Positions 8,477 to 17,501 of a stretch of 46,681 nt of DNA are shown here, piece after piece. Location of the stretch: the NCBI GenBank assembly GCA_019115525.1, contig DXDJ01000002.1, positions 1 through 46,681 of the forward strand, in the 5' to 3' direction. Positions within the stretch are counted from its first letter, which is position 1, and each line of letters begins with the position of its first letter. The notes below the pieces were generated by a model. It was not told the DNA's origin and ran no database searches. It saw only the letters and a list, made by a program, of their open reading frames with translations. The translations under genes were made by a program, and so were the position numbers. This stretch comes from Candidatus Helicobacter avistercoris (lineage in GTDB: Bacteria > Campylobacterota > Campylobacteria > Campylobacterales > Helicobacteraceae).

Positions 8477-9691
8477 TTGAAAAAGTTTTGTGTTTTACTT
8501 TGTTGTTTTTGCCTTTTGAGTTCTTCAAATATTGACAAGGACATCAAAAAAAATCAAGCCAAAATCGCCAACACAATCAAAGAGCAAGATCGCATCAACA
8601 AAAAGATCCAAAAGCTTGGTGATGAGATCACAACCCAAAACACCAAAATCAACACGCTCATAGAACAAATCCAAATCCTAGAAAAAGAGATTGAAGACAA
8701 TCGCGGAAGATTTTCTGAGCAAGAAAAAGAGCTAAAAGCTACGCAAGAGAAGCACAAAGAGCTTCAAGAAAGAGATGCCACAATCCAAAAGCAAATCACA
8801 GCTCTTATCACTCAAGAATTAGCTTTTAAAGTGATTGCAAATAGAGAGCAAATCAGTGGTGCGGAGGATATGCTTCTTGAAGAGCTTTTTAATACCCTAA
8901 GCAAAAATGCCCAACTCCAAATCAGCACGCTTGCAGAGGAGAAAAAAATCTTAAGCGAGAGTATTTTGCAATACTCCAAAGAGATCGCACAGCTACAAGG
9001 CTTGATCAAAACTCAAATTGACAAACGCAAAGAGCTTGCAGAGGGGATAAAAAAACGCAACAAAATGATTGAAAAGTTTCAAAACGATATTCAAAATTAC
9101 AACCAAAAACTTTCTCAAATCGCTCAAGAAAGAGAGAGTTTGGATGAAATCCTAGAAAAGCTCAATATTAGAAAAAGAGATATGGAAGAGAGGGAGAGAC
9201 AAAAGGCTCTAGCACAAGCCGAAGAGAAAAACAAAAAATCTCTCAACGCCCCCCTTGAAGTCAAAAAGGTAGGAAGCTCTTATCGCCAAGTTTCTACCAC
9301 ACAATACAAAGGCAAAAAAACCATCGCTCCACTTGATTCTTATCGCATAGAGCAGAGGTTTGGGACTTATTTTGATCCGGTATATAAGATCAAAGTTTTC
9401 AATGAAGCTCTAATCCTCAACCCCACAACCAAAAACGCAAATGTCAAAAATGTTCTAGAGGGCAAAGTCGTGTTTGCCAAAAACACTCCAATGCTCAAAA
9501 AAGTCGTCATCATCGAGCATCCCAACCAAATGCACACGATTTATGCTCATCTTGACAAAATTGCTCCAACCGTTCGCCCTGGACTTAGAATCCCCAAGGG
9601 ATATGTGATTGGAAAAGTGGATGATAAGCTAAATTTTGAGGTTACAATAAAAGATCGACATATCAACCCCCTAGAACTAATCAAAAGATAA
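8477..9691 (+). CDS. EnvC-like murein hydrolase activator with degenerate LytM (M23) domain
   Basis: The exported protein begins with a hydrophobic signal (KKFCVLLCCFCLLSSS). A long charged coiled coil follows to about residue 255, then a C-terminal LytM/M23-like domain (about 285-404). Zinc ligands seem lost: the position of HxxxD reads VFNEALILN, and the usual HFE-type site reads NFEVTI. One histidine remains in TIYAHLDK. Family knowledge says such inactive LytM proteins (E. coli EnvC) activate amidases under FtsEX control, and the gene directly follows ftsEX. I choose the TTG at 8477, eight bases after AAGGA and two after the ftsX stop; the frame extends slightly upstream but without better support. 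Confidence 0.85.
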   Translation: MKKFCVLLCCFCLLSSSNIDKDIKKNQAKIANTIKEQDRINKKIQKLGDEITTQNTKINTLIEQIQILEKEIEDNRGRFSEQEKELKATQEKHKELQERDATIQKQITALITQELAFKVIANREQISGAEDMLLEELFNTLSKNAQLQISTLAEEKKILSESILQYSKEIAQLQGLIKTQIDKRKELAEGIKKRNKMIEKFQNDIQNYNQKLSQIAQERESLDEILEKLNIRKRDMEERERQKALAQAEEKNKKSLNAPLEVKKVGSSYRQVSTTQYKGKKTIAPLDSYRIEQRFGTYFDPVYKIKVFNEALILNPTTKNANVKNVLEGKVVFAKNTPMLKKVVIIEHPNQMHTIYAHLDKIAPTVRPGLRIPKGYVIGKVDDKLNFEVTIKDRHINPLELIKR

Positions 9692-9692
9692 T

Positions 9693-9718
9693 TAAAAGTT
9701 CTAATTTTTTGTCGATAT
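9693..9718 (+). promoter_or_regulatory. Sigma-28 (FliA)-type promoter for flaG-fliD-fliS
   Basis: TAAA at 9693-9696 and CGATAT at 9713-9718 are 16 bases apart. This fits the Helicobacter/Campylobacter FliA consensus of TAAA, about 15 bases, then CGATA(A/T). It lies directly upstream of flaG, a late-class flagellar gene. Confidence 0.75.
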
Positions 9719-9754
9719 AGACATACAATTCCTAAAAAGTTTAAGGAGGAACAA

Positions 9755-10120
9755 ATGGTTGAAATGAAAACAAACATATCATCAATGGCTCAAGATCAAA
9801 TCCTTGATCTAGCAAAACAATATGGCAAAGAAGTTTCTTCAGCTCCTAAGCAAAAGGAGATTCAAACTCAGCTTGATGAGGGCGAAAAGAAAAAACTAAA
9901 AGAAGAGCTAGTCGAGCTGACAAAAAAACTCAACAATGAAATGAAAGGCTTAAACACAGATGTCAGTTTTAGCTACAACGATTTGATTGAGGGATTGCTT
10001 GTAACAGTCAAAGAAGCAGGTGGAGATAAAGTCATCCGCGAAATCCCCTCCAAAGAAGCCATAGAATTGATGAAAAAAATGAGAGATCTTGTAGGTGTCA
10101 TCTTTGACAAAAAAGGGTGA
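9755..10120 (+). CDS. flaG: FlaG family flagellar protein
   Basis: This small protein of 121 residues ends in the conserved FlaG domain (about 50-121), with VSFSYNDLIEGLLVTVKEA and a C-terminal VIREIPSKEAIELMKKM segment. FlaG proteins influence filament length. It has a strong AAGGAGG ribosome site upstream, sits behind a sigma-28-type promoter and precedes fliD, the usual order. Confidence 0.9.
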   Translation: MVEMKTNISSMAQDQILDLAKQYGKEVSSAPKQKEIQTQLDEGEKKKLKEELVELTKKLNNEMKGLNTDVSFSYNDLIEGLLVTVKEAGGDKVIREIPSKEAIELMKKMRDLVGVIFDKKG

Positions 10121-10149
10121 TTCTCTTTTCTTAAGGTAGGTTATTAGTT

Positions 10150-12186
10150 ATGGCAATGGGAAAACTTAGCTCACTTGGAGTGGGTAGTAATGTTTTGAAT
10201 TATGATGTTATCGAGAAGCTCAAAAAAGCCGATGAAAAGGCGATGATTGATCCAATCGATAAAAAAATGAAAGACAATATCGAAAAACAAGCCGAGTTAA
10301 GTGGAATCATTGGGATGCTCAATGGGATGCGAAATTCTGCTCAAACACTCTCAGATTATTCAACCTATATGGGCAGGAAAGTCAATGTCATCGGCGATGC
10401 GATCCGAGCCACAGCAAACGCAGGTGTGCCTATCCAAGACATCAATATCGAAGTCAAACAAATCGCAAAAAATGACATCAATGAAGTGGGGACAAAGTTT
10501 GAAGATCGCAGTAGCCCATTTTGTGAAGAAGATACGACTTTGGCATTTTATGTGCGTGGTCAGAACTTCAAAATCCCCATCAAAGGGGGGACAACTCTAG
10601 GCGAAGTGGCTCAACTTGTTACAGACAAATCTGGTGGAAATGCCATTGGAGTGGTGATGAAAACCGGAGGGGCAAACCCCTACCAGCTTATGATCAACTC
10701 CAAAGAAACTGGGGAAGAGAATAAGATTTATTTTGGTGCGACTTTGCAATCTGATGATATTGCCTCAGGAGCTCAAGAGCTAGGGGATGGGGATTTGGAG
10801 ATTGTGCTAAAAGATGCCAATGGATTGGATCAATCCGTAATGGTTACAATGCCAAAAACTGATGAAAACTCCAAAAGCAACAACAATGCTCAAGCCATCA
10901 AAGAAGCTATCAAAAAAGCCATAGAAGAAAATGCCGAACTCTCTGATCTTTTAGGAAGTGATATCAATGTTGGGATTGGTGTAGGGGGCAAATCCCTAGT
11001 AATCAATGATAGAAGAGGTTATCAAGTCCAAGTTTTTGGGAACAAAGCCAAAGAAATCGGATTTAAAAAGACAGAAACTCCTATTGAAAATCTTGTAACC
11101 AGCTCCACACCAGTTGAGGGTGGAAAACTCAAAGGAAGTATCAATATAAGTGGAATCCCACTCAATCTTGCAGATTTTACAGAGCGAGGAAATACTGGAG
11201 AGCAAAATGCTCAAGCCATAGCACAAGCTATTAACAATGTTGCTGGTGTTTATGCCTATGTCAATGACAAAGGTGGCTTAGTGCTAAACTCTGATAGTGG
11301 AGAAATCTATATCAAACCCCAAGATGAGGCAAGTCGTGAAGCACTCAAAAGTCTAGGGTTGCCTGAGGGGACATTTGCAGAATACAGCAAAACCCAAGAG
11401 CAAATCTTCAAGCTAAAAAACATCCAAACCGCTCAAGATGCAGAGATCATCTACAATGGCGTTACAATCACACGAAGCAAAAATACAATCAATGACATTG
11501 TAGGGGGGGTAAATCTTGAGCTTATTAGCACAACACCTGAGGGAAGTCCTGCAACGGTGAGCATTACAGCAGACAATGATACGATTGTTGAGGACATCAA
11601 AAGCTTTGTAGAAAAATACAATGAGCTTATGCCAAAACTTGCAGAAGTTACCAAATATGATCCAGATACACAAACCGCAGGGATTTTCAATGGCGTGAGT
11701 TTCATCCGTATGATTCGCTCAACAGTGAACAAAATTTTCTCAATGAGTTCAGGAAGTGGGCTAGAAGTTCAAAGTTTGATTAAATATGGATTGAGTATTG
11801 ACGATAATAGTAAAATGAGTTTTGATGAGTCAAAACTTCGTAGTGCTTTGAGTGCTAATCCTGACGCAGTCAGAGAGTTCTTTATCGGTGTAGATAAAAC
11901 AGTTTTAGGCAAAGAAACTCGCGTAGGTGGAGTTTTTAGGGTTTTAAATGAAGATTTGGATTCTTTAGTAAAGGGATCCAACTCCACGCTTCAGCTCTAT
12001 GAGCAATCCCTCACACGAGATGACAAACGCCTAAGAGAAGATAGAAAACAAACTATGCAAAGACTCAATGCTCGCTATGACAGTATGGCAGAGCGTTTTG
12101 CAGCTTATGATAGTCAAATAGCCAAGACCGATAACTCTTTCAAAAGCGTTCAGATGATGATCAATCAAGCCACAAAAGGAAAATAA
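10150..12186 (+). CDS. fliD: FliD, flagellar filament cap protein (HAP2)
   Basis: FliD forms the cap at the filament tip that guides flagellin polymerisation. The N-terminus GKLSSLGVGSNVLNYDVIEK is a typical FliD D0 start. The middle is a large, Asn/Gly-rich variable domain, and the C-terminus returns to the conserved coiled coil (YDSMAERFAAYDSQIAKTDN). The length of 678 residues is close to the H. pylori protein (about 685). It shares the flaG operon and is followed by its secretion partners fliS and fliT. Confidence 0.95.
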   Translation: MAMGKLSSLGVGSNVLNYDVIEKLKKADEKAMIDPIDKKMKDNIEKQAELSGIIGMLNGMRNSAQTLSDYSTYMGRKVNVIGDAIRATANAGVPIQDINIEVKQIAKNDINEVGTKFEDRSSPFCEEDTTLAFYVRGQNFKIPIKGGTTLGEVAQLVTDKSGGNAIGVVMKTGGANPYQLMINSKETGEENKIYFGATLQSDDIASGAQELGDGDLEIVLKDANGLDQSVMVTMPKTDENSKSNNNAQAIKEAIKKAIEENAELSDLLGSDINVGIGVGGKSLVINDRRGYQVQVFGNKAKEIGFKKTETPIENLVTSSTPVEGGKLKGSINISGIPLNLADFTERGNTGEQNAQAIAQAINNVAGVYAYVNDKGGLVLNSDSGEIYIKPQDEASREALKSLGLPEGTFAEYSKTQEQIFKLKNIQTAQDAEIIYNGVTITRSKNTINDIVGGVNLELISTTPEGSPATVSITADNDTIVEDIKSFVEKYNELMPKLAEVTKYDPDTQTAGIFNGVSFIRMIRSTVNKIFSMSSGSGLEVQSLIKYGLSIDDNSKMSFDESKLRSALSANPDAVREFFIGVDKTVLGKETRVGGVFRVLNEDLDSLVKGSNSTLQLYEQSLTRDDKRLREDRKQTMQRLNARYDSMAERFAAYDSQIAKTDNSFKSVQMMINQATKGK

Positions 12187-12198
12187 GAAGGATAAATT

Positions 12199-12582
12199 AT
12201 GGTTAGAGGGAATGCTTATAGTCTTTATCAGCAAAATTCAGTCTCTATTGAATCACCTGCAAAGCTTATTGAAATGCTTTATGAGGGGATTTTGAGATTT
12301 GCTTCTCAAGCAAAGCGATATATTGAAGCAGAGGATATTGAGAAGAAGATTTACTACATCAATCGCACCACAGATATTTTTAGCGAATTGATCAATTCAC
12401 TTGATTATGATCGAGGTGGTGAGGTGGCACACTATCTCTCAGGGCTTTACACTCATCAAATCAAGCTTCTAGCTCAAGCCAATATCCGTAATGATGGAGA
12501 AAAAATCGATACAGTTATACGCGTTGCAAGAGGTTTGCTAGATGCGTGGAGGGAGATCAATAGCAATGAATTGGCTAGATAG
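12199..12582 (+). CDS. fliS: FliS, flagellin export chaperone
   Basis: FliS binds the C-terminus of flagellin in the cytoplasm and prevents premature polymerisation. The 127-residue helical protein begins with the family motif NAYSLYQQNSVSIESPAKLI. It contains LIEMLYEGILRFASQAKRYI and LNSLDYDRGGEVAHYLSGLY-like segments typical of FliS. AGAAGGA lies upstream of the ATG. The end overlaps the next small gene by 17 bases. Confidence 0.95.
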   Translation: MVRGNAYSLYQQNSVSIESPAKLIEMLYEGILRFASQAKRYIEAEDIEKKIYYINRTTDIFSELINSLDYDRGGEVAHYLSGLYTHQIKLLAQANIRNDGEKIDTVIRVARGLLDAWREINSNELAR

Positions 12583-12790
12583 TCTCAAAATCGCCCTTTT
12601 GCAAGAGGATTCTCAAAGAGCCTTTGAGCTTAGCTCAAATCTCCCACCAGAGGGGTTTAGAAGCCTAGAAGAAATGCTTATGGCAAGAGAGATGATCGCT
12701 CAGACAACAGAACTTCTCAAGAAAGAAAAAGAGCGTGTGAGGATCGCAATGCAACAAATCCGAACAGCTCAGAAATTTCTCCAAGAGTAA
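12566..12790 (+). CDS. fliT: Small FliT-like flagellar chaperone
   Basis: The 74-residue protein is helical and charged. It begins MNWLDSLKIALLQEDSQRAF and ends with a heptad-rich helix. By position directly after fliS it should be FliT (the HP0754 position, from memory), which chaperones FliD. Sequence signatures of FliT are weak, so the call rests mainly on context. I choose the ATG at 12566, 11 bases after GGAGGGAG, instead of the ATG at 12542. Confidence 0.6.
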   Translation: MNWLDSLKIALLQEDSQRAFELSSNLPPEGFRSLEEMLMAREMIAQTTELLKKEKERVRIAMQQIRTAQKFLQE

Positions 12791-12795
12791 GGGCT

Positions 12796-13434
12796 TTGCG
12801 AGTTTTTTTCCTTACTGGATCTGATACAGATGTAGGCAAAACCTACCTAACTTCCCAACTTATCCAACATCTTCAATCCCTAGGGCTTAAAGCCCTAGCT
12901 ATCAAACCCATTGAAACAGGTGTCAACCCCACAGCACACGATGCAAACATCCATCTCAAAAATGCCCAAAAACTCTTCCCCACGCTCACACTCCAAGACA
13001 TCACGCTTTATACTTTCCCACTCCCAGCCTCCCCCTTTGTTGCTGATGAGAGGGGAGTGATAGAGTGTGAGAGGATTTTCTCTCATATCTCAAGCTTTGA
13101 GGGCAAAGTGGATATCCTCATTGTTGAGGGGGCTGGAGGGTTGTTTGTTCCGATAAAAAAAGATTATTTTATGCTTGATTTTGCACTTGAGCTTCAAGAG
13201 AGATTGATGAGTGAAGTGGTGTTTGTCTGCGATGATCGCCTAGGGATGATCAATCGCCTCTTAAGTGGGGTGCATATCTTGCAGAGCAAAAAACTCCTCT
13301 ATCATCTACTCATCAACATTAGAGAAGAAAAAACCTTTCAAAAGCTCTCTTCTCCATTCTTGCAAGTATGGGGTGAGAGGTATTACACAAGCCATAAGGC
13401 AATAGCAGATGAGTTGTTGGGCAAATTTCAGTAA
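12796..13434 (+). CDS. bioD: Dethiobiotin synthetase BioD
   Basis: BioD closes the ureido ring of dethiobiotin from DAPA, CO2 and ATP. The N-terminus FFLTGSDTDVGKTYLTSQLI holds the diagnostic GxxTDVGKT P-loop. AIKPIETGV follows with the conserved substrate Lys, and EGAGGLFVPI is the Mg/ATP motif. The length of 212 residues is normal. The start is TTG at 12796 with weak ribosome-site support, six bases after the flagellar operon. No other biotin gene is next to it, so it appears inserted between two blocks that are separate in H. pylori. Confidence 0.92.
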   Translation: MRVFFLTGSDTDVGKTYLTSQLIQHLQSLGLKALAIKPIETGVNPTAHDANIHLKNAQKLFPTLTLQDITLYTFPLPASPFVADERGVIECERIFSHISSFEGKVDILIVEGAGGLFVPIKKDYFMLDFALELQERLMSEVVFVCDDRLGMINRLLSGVHILQSKKLLYHLLINIREEKTFQKLSSPFLQVWGERYYTSHKAIADELLGKFQ

Positions 13435-13467
13435 AATCACGCTTTATTTTCACCCCTAAGGATAGCA

Positions 13468-14667
13468 ATGGATTTCCGCTCTCTAGCCCAAACTTACCAA
13501 ACTCCCTTGTATGTGTATGATTTTGACAAAGTAGAAAAAAACTTTCTAGAGTTCAAAGAGGCTTTTGCAGGTAGAAAATCCCTCATCTGCTACGCACTCA
13601 AAGCAAACTCAAACCTCTCGCTTCTCTCCTTTCTTGCTTCCCTTGGAGCTGGAGCGGATTGTGTATCTATCGGAGAGGTAAAAAGAGCTTTGATTGCAGG
13701 GATTCCAAAGTATAAAATCATCTTTAGCGGTGTAGGCAAAAGGGATGATGAGATAGAAGAGGCTCTAAGAGAAGATATTTTGTTTCTCAACCTTGAGAGC
13801 TATGAAGAAATGCAAAGAGTAGAGAGAATCGCTCAAGAGCTAGGCAAAAAGGCTAGGATCTCAATCCGTGTCAATCCCAACATCGATGCCAAAACCCATC
13901 CCTACATCTCCACAGGACTTTATGAAAACAAGTTTGGTGTAGAGCTAGAAGTGGCTAAGCAAATGTATATCTATGTCAAATCCTCCCCTCACCTAGAGGC
14001 AGTAGGGGTGCATTTCCACATCGGATCACAGCTTTGTGATCTCTCTCCTATCACTCAAGCAAGTGAGAAAATCGCTGACTTTCTCAAATCCCTCTTAGCC
14101 CTAAAGCTAGAGATCAAGTTTTTTGATATTGGTGGAGGGCTTGGGATCTGCTATGAGGATGAAAAGATTATCCCTCTTTATGACTATGCTCAAAGCATCC
14201 TCTCCACGCTCAAAGATTGTGAGCCTACAATCATTTGCGAGCCAGGGAGGAGAATCGTAGGGGATAGTGGATATTTGCTAACCAAAGTTATAGGAGAGAA
14301 GCGTAATTCTCACAAGCGTTTTGTCATCGTTGATGGTGCAATGAATGATTTGATGCGACCCACACTCTATCACGCTACGCACAAAAGCTTCATAGTTGGC
14401 AAAAATGGAGAGGAGAGTGTATGCGATATTGTAGGATCTATTTGTGAGAGTGGAGATTATCTAGCCAAAGACGCTCTACTCCCTCCCACACAAGAGGGGG
14501 ATCTAGTCGTGTTTGAAAATGCGGGAGCATACGGATACAGTATGTCAAGCAATTACAACAGCCGAACTCGCCCAGCAGAAGTCGCCCTCATCCGTGGCAC
14601 TCCCAAACTCATCAAAGCACGAGAGAGCCTAGAGAGTCTATGGGCAAATGAATTGGAGCTTTTATGA
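13468..14667 (+). CDS. lysA: Diaminopimelate decarboxylase LysA
   Basis: LysA converts meso-diaminopimelate to lysine with PLP. The PLP lysine is in CYALKANSNL near residue 46, GADCVSIGEV follows, and the glycine-rich phosphate site reads FFDIGGGLGICY. C-terminal substrate residues lie in EPGRRIVGDSG and ENAGAYGYSMSSNYNSR. The length of 399 residues is normal. It heads a four-gene overlapping cluster: the next ATG overlaps its stop by 4 bases. Confidence 0.96.
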   Translation: MDFRSLAQTYQTPLYVYDFDKVEKNFLEFKEAFAGRKSLICYALKANSNLSLLSFLASLGAGADCVSIGEVKRALIAGIPKYKIIFSGVGKRDDEIEEALREDILFLNLESYEEMQRVERIAQELGKKARISIRVNPNIDAKTHPYISTGLYENKFGVELEVAKQMYIYVKSSPHLEAVGVHFHIGSQLCDLSPITQASEKIADFLKSLLALKLEIKFFDIGGGLGICYEDEKIIPLYDYAQSILSTLKDCEPTIICEPGRRIVGDSGYLLTKVIGEKRNSHKRFVIVDGAMNDLMRPTLYHATHKSFIVGKNGEESVCDIVGSICESGDYLAKDALLPPTQEGDLVVFENAGAYGYSMSSNYNSRTRPAEVALIRGTPKLIKARESLESLWANELELL

Positions 14668-14921
14668 CACTCCAAGAGCTAAGAAGTCAGATTGATGAGG
14701 TGGATAACCAAATCATCACACTCTTAGAGCAAAGAGTGCAAATCGCCAAGCAAATCGGAGAGCTAAAAACAAAGCTCAAAGTCGAAGTGTATAACCCCCA
14801 AAGAGAAGAGGAGATTCTTAAGCGTTTGCAGTCCATTAGCTCCCTTTCTCCTGCTCAGATAGAAATGATTTATCAAAGCATTTTTACCCTTACAAAAGTT
14901 TTACAAGAGGAAAATCAATGA
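14664..14921 (+). CDS. Chorismate mutase, AroQ class, stand-alone
   Basis: The 85-residue all-helical protein matches the AroQ fold. LRSQIDEVDNQIITLLEQR near the N-terminus carries the first active-site Arg, and the helix VQIAKQIGELK and VYNPQREEEILKRL segment follow. It converts chorismate to prephenate for phenylalanine and tyrosine synthesis. It is stand-alone and not fused to prephenate dehydratase. It overlaps lysA and the next gene by 4 bases at each end, so it is translationally coupled. Confidence 0.9.
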   Translation: MTLQELRSQIDEVDNQIITLLEQRVQIAKQIGELKTKLKVEVYNPQREEEILKRLQSISSLSPAQIEMIYQSIFTLTKVLQEENQ

Positions 14922-15805
14922 TCTTTACCCCCATTGCCCTAGAGCATAAGCCCCTACTAGATCCCTATCTTACCCCCAAAGGTGAGCATCCACTCTCAGA
15001 CTTTAGCTTCACCAATCTCTTCATCTGGCGTTTTGCTCGAGAGATTAGCTATTGTGTGATTGATGAGTTTTTACTCCTTAAGACTTGCTACCCTAAGAGT
15101 GAGCCTTATTTTTTCTATCCCTTTGAGCTAAGTGCAAGAAGTGCAGAAGAGAGAAAAGGGGTGCTAGAGATACTTCTCTCCCACTATCCCAAAGCCACTT
15201 TCAAATCCCTCAGCAAAGATCAAGCACAAGAGCTTGAAGAGTTTTTTCCCCAAAGATTCCATATCTCCCCCAATCGTGATCGGTTTGATTATGTGTATTC
15301 TATCCCTGAGCTTATTGCTCTAAGTGGGCGAAAGTATCACAAGAAAAAGAATCATCTCAACAAATTTTTCCAAACCTATCCTGACTTTGTCTTTGAGCTT
15401 ATCACTCCTAGCAATGCCCTAGAAGTGGAGCAAACCTATCAGAAGTGGTATGAGCAAAACCCAAACAAAGATGAAGCCCTAGAGAGTGAGAAAAAGGGGA
15501 TTTTCTCCTGCCTTCAAAACCTCAGCTCTCTCTCTATCATCGGCGGACTTATCCGCGTAGATGGGGAGATTGTAGCATTCTCTTTGGGAGAGGCGATAGA
15601 TCAGAGCAATGTAGTAATGCACATAGAAAAAGCCAATACCTCAATCCTAGGGATTTATCAAGCTATCAACCAGCAATTCCTTGCCAACGCCTTTTCCTCA
15701 CACCAATGGGTCAATCGTGAAGAGGATTTAGGGATTGAGGGGCTAAGGAAAGCCAAGCTCTCCTATCAGCCTCACTTCTTGCTAGAAAAATATGAAGCCC
15801 ATTAG
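14918..15805 (+). CDS. DUF2156-family protein (GNAT-like fold)
   Basis: The 295-residue soluble protein has features of the DUF2156 / phosphatidylglycerol lysyltransferase C-terminal family. An N-terminal half contains FTNLFIWRF, and a C-terminal acyltransferase-like half has SIIGGLIRVDGEIVAFSLGE and NREEDLGIEGLRKAKLSYQP. No membrane segments are seen. It lies inside the lysA-chorismate mutase-pabB cluster and overlaps both neighbours (4 and 14 bases). H. pylori has the same arrangement (HP0292, from memory). Its substrate is unknown. Confidence 0.75.
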   Translation: MIFTPIALEHKPLLDPYLTPKGEHPLSDFSFTNLFIWRFAREISYCVIDEFLLLKTCYPKSEPYFFYPFELSARSAEERKGVLEILLSHYPKATFKSLSKDQAQELEEFFPQRFHISPNRDRFDYVYSIPELIALSGRKYHKKKNHLNKFFQTYPDFVFELITPSNALEVEQTYQKWYEQNPNKDEALESEKKGIFSCLQNLSSLSIIGGLIRVDGEIVAFSLGEAIDQSNVVMHIEKANTSILGIYQAINQQFLANAFSSHQWVNREEDLGIEGLRKAKLSYQPHFLLEKYEAH

Positions 15806-17435
15806 TGTTTTTGGCTCTTACTCTTATGAGGAAAAAGTCCAAGAGCTTACAGCCTACAACCAAAAAGAGCTGATAGAAGTTTTTGAGAAGATTGAGGAAC
15901 TTAAGAAGAAGTATTATTGTCTAGGATTCCTCACTTATGAGGCTTACAAGTGTTTTGATACCCCCTCATTTCACTCCAGCAAGCCTCTGGCTTATTTTGG
16001 AGTTTTTCGCTCTCGCACCCCTTACACCCCTCCAAAAAGTCAAGATATTTTCTCCCCACTCTTCCCCTCATGGATACACAAACACTCCTATCTAGCCAAA
16101 GTCCAAAAGCTAAGAGAGCAGATAGAAGAGGGCAACACCTACCAAGGCAATCTCACCACCACACTCACCTGCACCTCCACTCTAAGCTCTTATGAGATTT
16201 TTCTCTCTCTTCTAAGCAGACAAGACACTTCTTTTCGTTGCTTTCTCCCCACGCCTTATGGTGATGTGATTTCTTTCTCTCCTGAGCTGTTTTTCTCTAT
16301 TGATGGGAAGAATATCACTACCAAACCTATGAAAGGCACAATGCCACGAGGAACAGATGAGGCAGAAGATAGGGCAAACCAAGAGTTTCTAAGAGATGAC
16401 ATCAAAAACCGCAGTGAAAATGTGATGATTGTAGATTTGCTCAGAAACGATCTAGGCAAAATCGCTTCAAATGTCTATGTGCCTAAGCTTTTTGAGATAG
16501 AAGCTTATCCAACACTATTTCAAATGACTTCCACCATCACTGCCACACTCAAAAACACAGAGCTATTAGAGGTTTTCAAAGCCCTTTTCCCCTGCGGTTC
16601 TATCAGTGGAGCTCCCAAGAGAAGCACACTTGAGATTTTGGAGCGATTAGAGGGGAGAGAGAGGGGAGTGTATTGCGGAGCATTGGGGGTAATCCACGCA
16701 GAGCAAGCCACATTCTCAATCCCTATCCGCACTTTTTGGAGAGAGGGAGAGAAGCTAAGCTATGGAGTGGGAAGTGGGATTGTATGGGATAGTGAGGCAG
16801 AGAGTGAATATGAGGAGCTAAAGACTAAGATGAGATTCCTCTCTCCTAGCTTTGAGTTATTTGAAACAATGCTTTATGAAAACGGAGCGATTGCTTTGCT
16901 CTCTGAGCATCTTGCACGGCTTAGAGAGAGTGCAAAAGCCCTAGGGTTTGAGTATCCCAATCCCCTAGAAGAAGAGATAAAGAGCTTGAAGCTAGAGGGG
17001 AAGTGTATCGTGCGAGTAGAGCTAGAGAGAAGTGGAATCTACAAGATCCACACTCGCTCTTTCATCCCTCACACAAGCACTGCAATCATCTTGCAAGAGA
17101 GAAGAGGAAGAAGCGATCTCTACCCTTACAAAACCACTTTTCGCCCATGGGCAGAGGGCATCGAGTATGACAAGATCTTTGATGTAGTTTTTTATGATGA
17201 ACAAGGGGTGCTAAGTGAGGGGAGCAGAAGCAATCTTCTCCTAGAAATAGAGGGCAAACTCTACACGCCAAAGTTTGAGAGCCAACTCCTGCGTGGAGTG
17301 TATCGAGAACTACTACTGCACGCAGGAGAGATAGAAGAAGCAGAGCTAAAGATAGAAGACATCCACAGAGCAAGCAAAATCTTTTGTATCAATTCTGTGC
17401 GTGGAATGATTGAGGTTAATTTGATTGGGCTATAA
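15792..17435 (+). CDS. pabB: Aminodeoxychorismate synthase PabB fused to PabC-like lyase
   Basis: The N-terminal part (about residues 1-350) is a chorismate-binding enzyme with KPMKGTMPRG, the NRSENVMIVDLLRNDLGKIA motif and CGSISGAPKRSTLEIL. These are typical of PabB, which makes 4-amino-4-deoxychorismate. The C-terminal part (about 355-547) is a class IV PLP aminotransferase-like lyase: FETMLYENG at its start, a Lys in YPYKTTFRPW as the likely PLP site, and SEGSRSNLLLEI. This is PabC, which releases 4-aminobenzoate for folate. The fusion therefore covers both steps, except glutamine amidotransfer by PabA, which is not in the window. The start overlaps DUF2156 by 14 bases. Confidence 0.92.
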   Translation: MKPISVFGSYSYEEKVQELTAYNQKELIEVFEKIEELKKKYYCLGFLTYEAYKCFDTPSFHSSKPLAYFGVFRSRTPYTPPKSQDIFSPLFPSWIHKHSYLAKVQKLREQIEEGNTYQGNLTTTLTCTSTLSSYEIFLSLLSRQDTSFRCFLPTPYGDVISFSPELFFSIDGKNITTKPMKGTMPRGTDEAEDRANQEFLRDDIKNRSENVMIVDLLRNDLGKIASNVYVPKLFEIEAYPTLFQMTSTITATLKNTELLEVFKALFPCGSISGAPKRSTLEILERLEGRERGVYCGALGVIHAEQATFSIPIRTFWREGEKLSYGVGSGIVWDSEAESEYEELKTKMRFLSPSFELFETMLYENGAIALLSEHLARLRESAKALGFEYPNPLEEEIKSLKLEGKCIVRVELERSGIYKIHTRSFIPHTSTAIILQERRGRSDLYPYKTTFRPWAEGIEYDKIFDVVFYDEQGVLSEGSRSNLLLEIEGKLYTPKFESQLLRGVYRELLLHAGEIEEAELKIEDIHRASKIFCINSVRGMIEVNLIGL

Positions 17436-17436
17436 T
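17431..17436 (+). promoter_or_regulatory. Possible -10 box for the first giant autotransporter
   Basis: A perfect TATAAT overlaps the stop codon of pabB-pabC and lies 71 bases before the TTG start of the autotransporter. A 7-bp inverted repeat (17441-17447 with 17453-17459) follows it. It lacks a T-tract, so I do not call it a terminator. Confidence 0.45.
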
Positions 17437-17501
17437 CCGAGATTTTGTAGTGCAAAATCGTGTGTAATCACTTGTGTATAAAAAGCTTCTGGGAGAAAAA
17501 A

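Noticed and set aside
17441-17459. 7-bp inverted repeat after pabB-pabC as a terminator
   Set aside because: There is no T-tract, and it lies downstream of a likely promoter for the next gene.
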